Source of the DNA: Punica granatum
Lineage: Eukaryota; Streptophyta; Magnoliopsida; Myrtales; Lythraceae
Direction: 5' to 3'
Length of the DNA stretch: 64,000 nucleotides
Assembly (NCBI RefSeq): GCF_007655135.1
Contig: NC_045130.1
Span: forward strand, 24,619,363 to 24,683,362
Shown: positions 47,504 to 60,100 of the stretch, one piece after another
How positions within the stretch are numbered: position 1 is the first letter of the stretch
Layout of the letters: each line of letters starts with the position of its first letter
Made by a program: the position numbers and the translations under genes
The notes under the pieces: generated by a model
Seen by the model: the letters and a program-made list of their open reading frames with translations, nothing else
Database searches by the model: none
What the model was told of the DNA's origin: nothing

Positions 47504-49799
47504 CGGTCCAACCCGACTTCTAACAGTCCCATCCCGCATCCCGGGACTAGGTATGACCATTCCCGACTTACAGGAGCTAGGACTTTTACGTTTTTGTTGT
47601 ATTTATGGAGTTATAAGAGATTTTAAGCATGATTTTACTTTCGAACTTTAATTTTATGCAATTTCCTTATTACACCATGCATGTTTATCATCGTTTAACA
47701 TGCTAGCATGCCGAAAAATATTTAAATCGAAGTCGAGGAAACCATCCCGACCCGGAAAAGCCGAGATCTCTCAGGTTAACCTCTCCATGAGGTAACCGAG
47801 AGCATTCTTGACCTTTTCGGGTCAAGACCGGATTCCTTTGTCTTGATTTAAATTCTTTCCCGAGTTTTATTGTTTTTTTCCCACATCCATGAAGTCGGTA
47901 TTGTTTTATCGATTTCTTAAATAACGTGTTTGTGCATGTTTGTGTGCTTGAATGCATTTTCCAAATCATGGCGATACCGACTTTGCAAAACTCATGTCAC
48001 TTATCGTGTTTAACGCTTGAGCATGCCAGAAATAGTCGAAATCGAGTCAAGAACAGTCTCTTTACCTCGATGAAATTCATTTCTTGGATTTTATGCAAAT
48101 TGCAATTTCAATATTATCGCAATTCCCGCATTAAAATTCCTTTAGAACATCGTTTTCAAAGGAAAAATGCATGAATTCATGTATCAATGACTCCTTCAGG
48201 GCCCATTTGGATTCCAAGGGTATTTTGGTCATTTTGACCAAATTATCCTTGACCTTCTTGGACCCGTCTTGGTCGTCGTGTCATGAATTGTTTTCATTAA
48301 ATTGAGCTTTTCGGGTACTCAGACTCCATTCAGTGGATCAATTCATGATCTGTCTGACTGTCTGTAACCCGCACATTTACTGCATTCGGCATTTAATTTT
48401 AAGTTGTAAATCCACAAACGGGTTAATCGGGACGCTCACATGATTAAACCCACTTCACACTGATAAAGTTTGCACGAATTGGCCACTAACTGATAACTTG
48501 CGTCGATGAGTTGTCAAATGAGGTTGGTGCCCTTTTCAAACTTATCAATTTCAAAAAAAAAAAAAGCCGAAATGCGCGGTCCGATGTAGCATGGACGACT
48601 GGAAAGGGCTTCTGTGTCTCAACTTGAGTTTTTACCTAATTTCAGGTAACTTAGGTCGGGATACAAAAGATCTTTCTAGATCACTTCCAGGCAGATCGAC
48701 CGATTCTTTGGCTTTTTCAGGGTTCTTGCACAACCCTGGACGATCCAGGGAATTGGTCGACACCGACTACAAGCCGAGGTGGCCCGCACTGCGATGTTTC
48801 CCCTTTTCTGAAAACAATTTTCAAATAAAGGGCAAAATCGTCTTTTCACAATTTAGCGACACCCCTGGGTTAATAATATGTTAACTCACGTAAACTTGGC
48901 AATGACAGACAACTTGTCTGCAATCCACATGTTGTTTTGTTACTTTTCTGCTCTTGTTTGTCTATGCGAGTCGAGCCCGACCCATAGGACGCATTGCACT
49001 TATGGTTCAACGCCCTAACCCTCACTCACAGGGTCTAACGCCCTATTCAGTGAGAGCGTTTGAATTTCAATTTTTCGGTGTTTTCCCTAAACTCAAGGTG
49101 AGTTAGAGCGGAATAATAACCGAACGCGAGTCAACTGGAATTCGACCATTTGTAATTTGTATTTATTGTTTTCGAGAGCATTGTAAGGACTTTTATTTTG
49201 TACATTCATTCTGTAAGAATTCCAGTCGGTAAGTGAATGGTCCGAGAGTCGAATTAATCAGATCGATCTAATGCTTGCCCAAAGAAAGGTAAATCCAAGA
49301 ACTCGTGGTTCTGGTTCACGCAGGGATTCAACCTCCATGGTTCGATGATCTGTAACGCAAGATTGTGAACCAACTCCCCGACACACGGGTTTACTTCTCT
49401 CTTGGTTTCTCTACCGACATCGTTTAATTCACCAAATTTTCAGTGTCAAAACGTGCGAGCCGAGCGCAACTTAATTAATGCTGTAAATAATAAAACATGC
49501 AAACTTAGCAAACCAGAGTACCGAAAGGGCGTGCGGGATATAGGCCCATACGTAATGTGAACCCCCGAATTCGGACTTTCAAGTTCCGAATAGACCAATG
49601 CCTTGGCGAACTAGGTGTATCATTACCCCTAGACCCGGGTAACTTATCCGCCTTCGACCTTCGGGTCATAAAATGATAAGTAGCGACTCCTTCTCACGCG
49701 TGTCCGTCACGCGTCCCATGGAAGGTGGACGATCCCAAGCCGCGCGATCCAAAAGTGCGCATGCGGGCCCTGATGAGAGTCTACATTCGGGTCCGTATA
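47504..49799 (+). repeat. Element D 5' LTR, R/U5 part
   Basis: This is plus-orientation LTR from 'ccaacccgacttc' to 'cgggtccgtata', where the normal end CA has become TA. The tRNA-Arg primer site follows after three bases. From about 47900 it is nearly identical to 53329-55229. The U3 part is missing because an inversion joint lies at its left. Confidence 0.87.
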
Positions 49800-49802
49800 G
49801 CT

Positions 49803-49821
49803 TGGCGACTCCACTGGGGAC
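49803..49821 (+). promoter_or_regulatory. Primer-binding site, tRNA-Arg type, element D
   Basis: TGGCGACTCCACTGGGGAC lies 3 bp after the LTR end and is identical to the element C site. Confidence 0.92.
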
Positions 49822-50515
49822 ATACTCAGTGGGTTCGGGCTCGATTCCGTTTGCTTGCTTGCATGTTCATTTATCGCTTTCTGCACTTTTACTTTAAGCA
49901 CATTTATTTTACGTACATTTACTTTCCTGCACTTGCATTGTATCATTCTAGAGGATTTAGGTACCAAACGCCTGAAATCCTACGGGCACCGATTTAGGAA
50001 GCTAGGTTAGTCAGAGGTTCCGAGTAAGGGAACGAATCAAGTAGGCTCTGCCATCGAACCGGCCCCAAAAAATCCTCGCCAGATTTCAAGGAATTGATCC
50101 CCTTGAATCGGGAGCCCCCATCCCTAGTTAGTGGTTTTCCCAGTAGAACACTGAAACCATGCATAAACAGGGACCGTCATGCTAGACCAAAATAACCTCA
50201 TGCCGCCAACCGACCCAAAGTTGAGTCTTTGAGTTGGCCCGTAGTTTTCTTTTTAGGCGGGCCTTTTTCTGTTTTTTACAAAGAGCGATGTACATTGTAA
50301 CAGATACCATTATAATTTATTCTTTCTGCACCTACATGCATGTTTTCAAACAAACTAGGACATTGCATTGGTTTATTGCTTAAGTTCCATTTTTCAAATG
50401 AACCATCTTCGTAAATCTGGGAACTTGAATCAAATCAATGCAACGGCAATAGCTTTTGAAAACTCATACATTGCCTGCATCTGATATTTGCACAGCAACT
50501 ACCATGTCCTGTACG

Positions 50516-50840
50516 ACAAGCGAGTTGTGCCAACCTTCGCGAGTAGACCACTTGCAGTCTTCACCTCTCCATGGCGAGACGTGCTATGACCAGAGGCCGT
50601 CCATCCAGGCCACCCACTCCGCACGACAGAAGAGTCGTGCTAACCTTCGCGGGTAGACCACCCGCGGTCTTCACTTCTCCATAGTGAGATGCGCTGTGAC
50701 CAGAAGCCGAGTCCATCTCGGCCACCCACCCCACACGACAGGCGAGTCGTGCCCACTTTCACAGGCAGGTCACTTGCGGCCTTCACCCTTCCTTCATGGC
50801 AAGGTGAGCCGTGGAATGAGGGCCGACCCACCTTCTAAGG
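50516..50840 (+). repeat. 110 bp tandem repeat of element D, 3 units
   Basis: The landmark 'aaccttcgcg.gtagaccac' recurs at 50531 and 50641, with a diverged third at 50751, so the period is 110 bp, the same as at 9406-9715 in element A. Confidence 0.88.
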
Positions 50841-51332
50841 CGAGACTAACCAACAATAATTTCTTCCTAACAGAGAGCGTCACCGCATGATTGGAAGCAC
50901 ATCTCTCCGCGTGACCCCCACGCATCTACCAACGATCAAGCGTGCATCATACATGTCGAAACATGTTCACACCAACTCATGCACGCACGCTCAGAGTATC
51001 AATGCATGTCTCTCGGTGGGTTCACACGACACCTACTAGGCCAGTTCGCTTCCTACACCCCTGCATTGGAATTGCGAACAGTTCATGCTCCTTCATTGTT
51101 TCTTTCTTCCATTGCAGGAAATCCCCAACAAAAAGGCAGCCTGAATACTGAACCACCACAATAGAGGCAACAAACGTCTCCCATCTAACGCCTTGGGATT
51201 TCAACACTGAGGTCTCACCCTCCCTCCACAAAGAATGCGAGAAAATAAGAGTCACCGCTTTGCAGCACCCTGCGCTGTTCCTCAGCATTGACATTTGCTT
51301 TTGCATCTCTTGCACTTTCTTATCGAGCACGC

Positions 51333-51388
51333 ATTTACTGCATTGAGCTTTGGCCCCGCATCGAGCTTCGGCCCCGCATCGAGCTTCG
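51333..51388 (+). repeat. Remnant of the 45 bp minisatellite
   Basis: GGCCCCGCATCGAGCTTC repeats twice; this is the reverse complement of the array at 8465-8870. The rest was lost at the deletion joint at 51388. Confidence 0.7.
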
Positions 51389-53328
51389 ATTTTCGTTTAA
51401 TCGTGTCATTTATCGTGTTTGTTACTTGAGCATGCGAGAAATGATTCGAAACGAGACGGGGAAAACTCGTGGAACCCGATGTGGGCCATGAGACCTCTTG
51501 ATTTTCTCCAAGGAGAAATGGCCGAGAGTCTCTCAGACTCGTACGGGTTGCACGAGGCTTCCTCTCCCCGTTTTAAGTCCGTTCTCGGATTTTGTGTAAT
51601 TTGCAATCTACATTATTGTCACAATATCGCATGAAAATGTCTTTTCTAAACAAAACATGCATGGATTCGGGTATCGATGACTCATTCGGGTCCATTCGGT
51701 TACGAGGGTAGTTTCGGTTAGTGGACCAAATATCCTCGATCCTTACGGAACCATCTTGGTCGTCGAGTCACGAATCGTTTTCATAATTAATGCATTCGGC
51801 ATAACCCTTAAGCATTAATTCCACGAGCGGGTTAATCAGGACGCTCCCACAGTTAATTCATTCAATTTAAATAACTTCGCACGAACTGAACATTAATTTG
51901 TAACTCGCGTCGACGAATTACAAAATGATGTTAATGCCCTTTTCAAAACCCTCATACTTTCAAATCCATATTGCGTTGTTTCCCTTTTCTGAAAACAAAT
52001 TTTCAAATCCAGGGCAAGAACATCATTTTGTGATTTGGCGACATCCTAGCGCAGTTTAAGATATCAGTTGGGTATTTTGTATCAAAAATACAATTACCTG
52101 ACTAATTATTTCATTCGATCTGACCAAATGCTAGAAAATGTTTAGGTGGAACTTTAGGTTCCAAACTTAGAGTCAAAATTCAAGTTTGGATCAATTCAGT
52201 GGTAATTCAGTGTCACAACATCGAATCACTGTAAAAGCAATCCACACACACGAAACCTGATTACAGATACCCGATAGGTCAGGTTTTCAAACCAAAGCCG
52301 AATGCTAAAACATTGGCACGTGCTTGTTTGTCTAGGGTAGGATTTGCATGCCAAAATACCCCGGATCAACAATTTGTTAAAACACGTACACTTGACAATA
52401 ACAAACATTTTGTCTGTTATTAACATGTTACGTGCCATCTTTCCGCACTTGCTTGCCATACAGGTCGAGCCTGATCCCTAGGTTGAATAATATTAAGGTT
52501 CAACGCCCTAATCATCGATCACAGGGTCCAATACCCTAACCATCACTCACAGGGTCCAACGCCCTACTCAGTGAGAGCGTGCATTGAATTTCAGTTCTTC
52601 GGTCTTTTCCCTAAACTCACGGCGAGTTAGAGCGGAATAATAACCGACGCAAAACGACTGGAATTCGACCCTTTTGTAATATGTATTTATTGTTTTCGAG
52701 AGCATTGTAAGGATTTTATTTTGTACATTTGTTCTGTAAGAATTCCAATCGGTAAGCGAACGGTCCGAGAGTCAAATTAATCGAATCGGTTTAATGCTTG
52801 CCCAAAGGAAAGTAAATCCAAGAATTCGCGGTTCTGGTTCACACAGGGATTCAACCTCCATGGTTTGATGAACTGTAACGCAAGATTGTGAACCAACTCC
52901 CCGACATACGGGTTTACTTCTCTCTCGGCTTCTCAACCGACATCGTTTAGTTCACCGAATCTCCAGTGTCAAAACGTGTGAGCCGAGTGCAACTTAATTC
53001 AAGCGGTAAATAATAAAATATGCAAGCCTAGCAAACCAGAGTACCGAAAGGGCGTACGGGATATAGGCTCGCATGTGACATGAACCCCCGAACACGGATT
53101 TTCCGATTCCGCACAGATCAATGCCTTAACAACAAACTAGGTGTTTCATACCCCTAGACCCGGGTAACTTATCCGCCCTCGTCCTACGAGTCGTAAAATG
53201 ATAAGTGGCGACTCCTTCTCTCACGCGTGTCCGTCACGCGTCCCCACGGGAAGGTGGACAGTACCAAGCCTCGCGATCCAAAAGCGCTCATGCGGACCCC
53301 GATGAGAGTCCACATTCGGGTCCATACA
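51389..53328 (+). repeat. Tat LTR part ending in CA, middle copy of region D
   Basis: It runs from 'attttcgtttaatcgtg' to 'gggtccataca'. It resembles the solo LTR at 13850-11931 more than its neighbours do, for example in the stretch around 51900-52100. After the CA end there is no primer site; another LTR copy begins within two bases. Confidence 0.82.
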
Positions 53329-55229
53329 GGTATCGTTTGATCAATTCCTTAAATAATGTGTTTGTGCATGTTTGTGTGCTTGAATGCATTTTCCAAATCA
53401 TGGCGATACCGACTTTGCAAAAATCATGTCACTTATCGTGTTTAACGCTTGAGCATGTGAGAAATAGTCGAAATCGGGTCAAGAACGGTTTCTTTACCTC
53501 GATAAAATTCATTTCTCGGATTTTGTGCAAATTGCAATTTCAATATTATCGTAAATCCCGCATTAAAATTCCTTTAGAACATCGTTTTCAAAGGAAAAAT
53601 GCATGAATTCATGTATCGATGACTCTTTCGGGCCCATTTGGATTCCAAGGGTATTTTGGTCATTTTGACCAAATTATCCTCGACCTTCCTGGACCCGTCT
53701 TGGTCGTCGTGTCATGAATTGTTTTCATTAAATTGAGCTTTTTGGGTACTCAGACTCCCTTCGGTGGATCAATTCATGATCTGTCTGACTGTCAGTAACC
53801 CGCATATTTATTGCATTCGGCATTTAATTTTAAGTTGTAAATCCACAAACGGGTTAATCGGGACGCTCACATGATTAAACCCACTTCACACTGATAAAGT
53901 TTGCATGAATTGGCCACTAACTGATAACTTGCGTCGATGAGTTGTCAAAAACGTTGGTGCCCTTTTCAAACTTATTAATTTCAAAAAAATAAAAAGCCGA
54001 AACGCGCGGTCCGATGTAGCATGGACGTCTGGAAAGGGCTTTTGTGTCTCAACTTGAGGTTTTACCTGATTTCAGGTAACTTAGGTCAGGATACAGAAGA
54101 TCTTTCTAGATCACTTCCGGGCAGATCGACCGGTTCTTTGGCTTTTTCGGGGTTCTTGCACAACCCTGGACGATGCAGGGAATTGGTCGACACCGGCTAC
54201 AGGCCGAGGTGGCATGCACTGCGATGTTTCCCCTTTTCTAAAAACAATTTTCAAATAAAGGGCAAAATCGTCTTTTCACAATTCAGAGACACCCCTGGGT
54301 TAATAATCAGTTAACTCATGTAAACTTGGCAACGACTAACAACTTGTCTGCAATCCACATGTTGTTTTGTTACTTTTCTGCTCTTATTTGTCCATGCGAG
54401 TCGAGCTCGACCCATAGGACGCATTGCACTTGGGGTTCAATGCCCTAACCCTCACTCACAGGGTCCAACGCCCTATTCAGTGAGAGCGCTTGAATTTCAA
54501 TTTTTCGGTGTTTTCCCTAAACTCACGGTGAGTTAGAGCGGAATAATAACCGAACGCGAGTCAACTGGAATTCGGCCATTTGTAATTTGTATTTATTATT
54601 TTCGAGAGCATTGTAAGGACTTTTATTTTGTAAATTCATTCTGTAAGAATTCCAGTCGGTAAGCGAACGGTCCGAGAGTTGAATTAATCGGATCGGTCTA
54701 ATGCTTGCCCAAAAGAAAGTAAATCCAAGAACTCGTGGTTCTGGTTCACGCAGGGATTCAACCTCCATGGTTCGATGAACTGTAACGCAAGATTGTGAAC
54801 CAACTCCCCGACACACGGGTTTACTTCTCTCTCGGCTTCTCCACCGACATCGTTTAATTCACCGAATTTTCGGTGTCAAAACGTGCGAGCCGAGCGCAAC
54901 TTAATTTATGCGGTAAATAATAAAACATGCAAGCCTAGCAAACCAGAGTACCGAAAGGGTGTGCGAGATATAGGCCCGCACGTAATGTGAACCCCCGAAT
55001 TCAGACTTTCAGGTTCCGAATAGACCAATGCCTTAGCGAACTAGGGATATCATTACCCCTAGACCCGGGTAACTTATCCGCCCTCGACCTTCGGGTCGTA
55101 AAATGATAAGTGGCGACTCATTCTCACGCGTTTCCGTCACGCGTCCCACGGAAGATGGACGATCCCAAGCCGCGCGATCCAAAAGCGCGCATGTGGGCCC
55201 CGACGAGAGTCTACATTCAGGTCCGTACA
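53329..55229 (+). repeat. Tat LTR part ending in CA, right copy of region D
   Basis: It starts truncated at GGTATCGTTTGATC and ends CCGTACA. It is about 95% identical by eye to 47900-49799, the closest pair in the window, so these two are probably the 5' and 3' LTRs of one element or a recent duplication. No primer site follows. Confidence 0.85.
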
Positions 55230-55231
55230 GT

Positions 55232-57186
55232 TAAGACTCCCAAGAGGCTGCTAAGCGTGGCTATGGGTGCTTTGCAAAGAACGCACGCGTGAATTCTTCA
55301 GGAAATCAAAGAGAAAATTGTGAAATACAAAGGAAAACCCGAGAAGAAGAAAATAAGGAAAAGGTGGTTGTGCACGGTTGCGTGGCTCTTGGCACGTGAC
55401 CCCTTCACCATGGGGCAAAGTGAGGGTCGTGAGGAACCTTTAGAAAGTGATGGCATGACTTGCCACGATCGTGGAATGGAGAAAACCTGACTAAGACCCA
55501 GTAGGCACCAAGGAAGCCCGATTCTGTGAACCTCTGTACCGTGGGGTTGGAGGCTTCAAACGTGAAAACTAAGCTCAGAAATGGACTCGGTAGGTCGAAA
55601 AGATGTGGGATATGAAGTTTGGTTGAAGTTGGCTTAAGTCGGGTAGCAATCGCTGGAAAACGGTTGAGTTTTTGGGCAAAATAGCCTTGGATCTGGGTTG
55701 TGCTTGGGTTGGACGAATTGCTGAAGTTTTAGGGAGAGTTGAGAGTGTTTTAGAGTGAGAATGGCTAGAGAAAAGGTGCAAGAAGAGTTGTGATTAGTGA
55801 ATGAGTGCTTAGGGCTTAGGGTGGCCTTAATGGCTCAATTGGGCAAAACTAAGTGCACTTAAGGGCTTGATTAGGGGATGGCCTGATTTTTTAGGAGGAT
55901 TACGGTGGGGAATGTGTCTCCTTGAGTGTGGGGAAAGGAAGAGTTGATGGGAGGTGATGGATGGAAGAAAGGAAGTGATGGGTGTAAGAGATATTTTGAA
56001 GAATGCATGATGGAGGCTCATTTGGCTCACTTCTAGAGAAGAGCCATGGCTTGCAGCTTGGAGGCTGGCTCGACTTGGCTTGGCTGGCTCATGGATCCGA
56101 CTTGGCTAGGGAGAAAGTCGGGAGAAACTCAGGATTCGATTGATCGTGCGTTTGATCTCCGTGGCTCTCTTGAATGACGAATTGTCAATGTACACATGAA
56201 TGCGATTTTAATGAGCTTAATATTGACATGCTTCGTGTAAGTGAATGCTCGGATGGCCTAGGAGCTCGAAAGTTGGTTTCGCTCTGTTTGGATGATCAAA
56301 GCGAAGTTGACTGTTTCTTTTGCCTATTCGCGTCTTTGCGTGCTGTACTGCTCACATTAGCGTGCTTCGTGCTTTAGGCGGAACGGTTGACTTGTCATTC
56401 TCGGTTGAAGATCGTGAACCGAAGACGCCCTAGGAATCCACGATCAGAGATTTCTTAGTGTTTCCCGAGTGTTCTGGTATGTTTGGAGACTGCTACGACC
56501 TTTGTTTGTCTAAAACGAGCCCCGAAGGTTTGCCGGGGGGCGTTTGAGACTACTTAAACGTCACTCGGGAGACCTGTATGAATTGTTTGGTCCGTGGCGA
56601 CATGATTTCCTTAGCCCTTAGGTTGGCTTGGAATGAATGATGTAGAGTTCGGACGTCAAAATTTCGCAGAATGAACTCCGAGCGTGATATTCCGCTTGAA
56701 AGAGCCATCTCTCCGTCTGAATGGTACTCGGGAAACCTAAATGACTCATGTAGTGCGATTAAGGTTTATTTCCCAAACCCTTGAGGTCCTTGGGACTAGT
56801 TGGCGCAAGTTTTGTGCACTGACGATTCGTTAAAAGGGTCTCCACCTATGTTTTTTTATAGAAAGGGCCTCGTTTTCCCAAGTTTGGATCCACTCGGGAG
56901 ATCATAATGACTTCCAGCAAATGGTCTGAAACCTGTTCCTAAGTCTTGGTAACCCTTGAGTGTGGCCATGCCTGTTTCCGGGTATTGCTAATTCACCTGT
57001 GGAATGGGAGTCCCGGGAGCTCTGTTAGACGGGTTGTCTGTGACTGTTCAGGGTGTCCCGGCTTAAACAGATGATTTTCGAAACGCGTTCGGAGATGACA
57101 TTGGTCATTTTGGCACTAAGAGAGGTTTTTAGAGTCCCATATTGGATACATTCCGACACTCTGGCTATCTGGCAGTGAATAGTGCT
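55232..57186 (-). repeat. Tat LTR fragment of element C type, interrupted
   Basis: It follows the blocks of 19195-20856: 'gtgcacggttg...ggctct', 'ctagagagaggtgcaag', then 'agagtcccatattggata' and 'gaatagtgct' at 57177-57186. There the next LTR begins with TGTACGG, so a second LTR was inserted in this one. The remaining U3 end (about 200 bp) is not found on the far side. Confidence 0.78.
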
Positions 57187-60100
57187 TGTACGGACCCGAA
57201 TGTGGACTCTCGTCAGGGCCCGCATGTGCAATTTTGGATCGCATGACTTGGGAGTGTCCACCTTCCCGAGGATGCGTGACGGACACGCGTGAGAAGGAGT
57301 CGCCACTTATCATTTTACGACTCGAAGCTCAAGGGCCGATAAGTTACCTGAGTCTAGGGGTATGGAACACCTAGTTTTGCTAAGGCATTGGTCTGTGCGG
57401 AACAGGAAAGTCCATGTTCGGGGGTTCATGTTACGTGCGGACCTATACCCCGCACGCCCTTCTGGTACTCTAGTTTGCTAGGCTTGCAAGTTTTACTTCA
57501 TTTACCGCTTGAATTAGGCTGCGTTCGGCTTGCATGTTCTGACACCAAAAATTCGGTGAACGAAACGATGCCGGTTGAAAAGCCGAGAGAAGTAGACCTG
57601 TATGTCGGGGAATCAACTCACAATCTTGCGTTACAGTTCGTCAAACCATGATGGTTGAATTCTTGCGTGAACTGGAACCGCGATATATTGGGTTTACTCT
57701 TGTCTGGGCAAGCATCGGACCGATTCGATTGATTCGACTCTCGGACCGTTCGCTCACCGACTGAGATTCTTACAGAATGAATGTTCAAAATAAATTCTTA
57801 CAATACTCTCAGAAAAATAATAAATACAAATTACAAATGATCGAATACCAGTCAGTTTGTGTTCAGTTATTATTCCACTCCGACTCGCCGTGAGTTTAGG
57901 GAAAAACCGAAAACTGAAATTCAAATACGCTCTTAGTGAATAGGGCGTTGGACCCCGTGACTGATGGTTAGGGCGTTGAACCCTAAGTGCAATGTGTTCT
58001 ATGGGTTGGGCTCGCCTCGCATGAACAAACAATAATAGAAAATTAACAAACAGCATGCAGATTGTAGACAATGTGTTTGTTATTGCTGAGTTTACGTGGA
58101 TTAACAAGTTATTAACCCAGAGCTATTTTGCAAGCAAATGCCATATGTTAAACAAGCAATCGTGCAAAACGTTTTGCATTCGATTTTGCTTTGAGAACTT
58201 GACAAATAAAGTCAAATCTCGTGTGTGTGGATTGCTTTTACAATTGTTCTGTATTGTGACACTGAAATTCCACTGAATTAGCCAAACTTGTGTTTTGACT
58301 CTAGATTTGGAACCTAGAGTTCCGCCTAACCATTATCTAGTGTTTAGTTAGGTCGAGTGAAAGGTCAATCAGCGTTTTGCTTGTTTTTGTGACAGAGAAA
58401 ACCGTTCTAGTTACCCGAGTTTATGATAGGATGACAGTAACTCATCAGTGGATAAGAAAAGGCTTCGCGGATGGACCTGCACCTGAACAGGTAGCCTATT
58501 CTTATCCTGATATTATAGTGTTTTTGTCAAACTAACCCTAGGGGTGTCGCTAAATTGTGAAAAGACGATTTTGCCTTTTATTTGAAAATTATTTTCAGAA
58601 AAGGGAAACATCGTAGTGTGGGCCACCTGGGCCTGTAGCTGATGTCGACCAATTCCCTAGATCGTCCAGGGTTATGCAAGAACCCCGAAAAAGTCAAAGA
58701 ATCAGTCGGTCTGCCCAGAAGTGATCTAGAAATATCTTTTGTATCCTGACTTAAGTTACCTGAAATCAGGTAAAAACTCAAGTTGAGACACACAAGTCCT
58801 TTCTTGACGTCCATGCTACATTGGACCGCGCATTTCGAGATTTTGAAAATGCGAGTTTTGAAAAGGGCATTAACGTCATTTGACAACTCATTGACACGAG
58901 TTATCAGTTAATTGCCAATTCATGCAAGTTTTGTCAGTGTGAAGTGGGTTTAATCATGTGAGCGTCCCAATTAACCCGTTTGAGGATTACAGCTTAAAAT
59001 TAAATACCGAATGTAGCAAATGTGCGGGTTACAAACAATTTGACAGATCATGAATTGATCCACTAAATGAAGTCTGAATACCCGAAAAACTTAATTTAAT
59101 GAAAATAATTCATGACATGACGACCAAGACGGGTCCAGGAAGATTGAGGATGATTTGGTCAAAATGACCAAAATATCCTCGAAACCTAAATGGCCCCGAA
59201 AGAGTCATCGATACATGAATTCATGCATTTTTGCTTTAAAAACAATGTTTTAAAGACAGTTTTATGCAGGATTTGCGATGATATTGAAATTGCAATTTTA
59301 CACAAAATCCAAGAAATGGATTTCATCAAGGTAAAGAGACCGTTCTTGACCCGAATAAGATCGAGGAACCTTCGGCTCTTCCTCTTGGGAATAGCCGTGG
59401 GTTTCCTTGACCCGTTTAGGGTTTCAAGCGTTCTCTTTAACCGGATTTCGACTATATTTCACATGCTCAAACATTAAACACGGTAAATAACACGTATTTA
59501 ACAAAGCCGGTATCGTCATGAGTTTGGAAAATGCATTTGAACATACAAACATGCACAAACACGTTATTTATGGATTCGATAAAACAAGACAGGCTCCATG
59601 GATGTGGAAAAGCATAAAAATTCGAGAGACAACTTAAATCGGGGCATGGAAACCGGTTATGACCCAAAAAACCAACAAAGGGAAACCCGTGAACCTCTTT
59701 GGTTGTTAGAGTTTAAATCAGTCTCATTGACTTCAATTTAAACATTTCTCAACATGCTAGCACGTTAAACGATGATAAACATGCATCATATAACATGGAA
59801 ATTGCATAAAGATTAAAACTTGGAAGTAAAAAATGCATAAAACCCCTTATAACTCCATAAAGACAACTGAAATGTAAAAGTCCTGGCACCTCTAAATCGA
59901 GAATGATTATACCTAGTCTCGGGATGCGGGATAGGACTGTAAAAAGTCGAGTTGGCTATTTTGGCTTGAAGAGACTCGAATAGGCGCAGACAGACCCGGC
60001 TAGGCAGTGTCTCGACCCGACTGGGCACCAGATAAAGAGCAGGTCGGTTCAGTTGATTCCGACCGATTTTCTGGCCGATTCAGCCCGATTTGGGACAGCT

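Larger units (their letters stand above)
49822..51388 (+). mobile_element. Element D: partial internal region, non-coding
   Basis: It is collinear with the reverse complement of element A from 10350 back to about 8870, so D and A are the same subfamily. It contains the 110 bp tandem repeat and the last units of the 45 bp minisatellite, then jumps straight into LTR sequence at 51389. The rest of the interior, including any 3' UTR, is deleted. No gag relic like that of element C is present. Confidence 0.82.
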
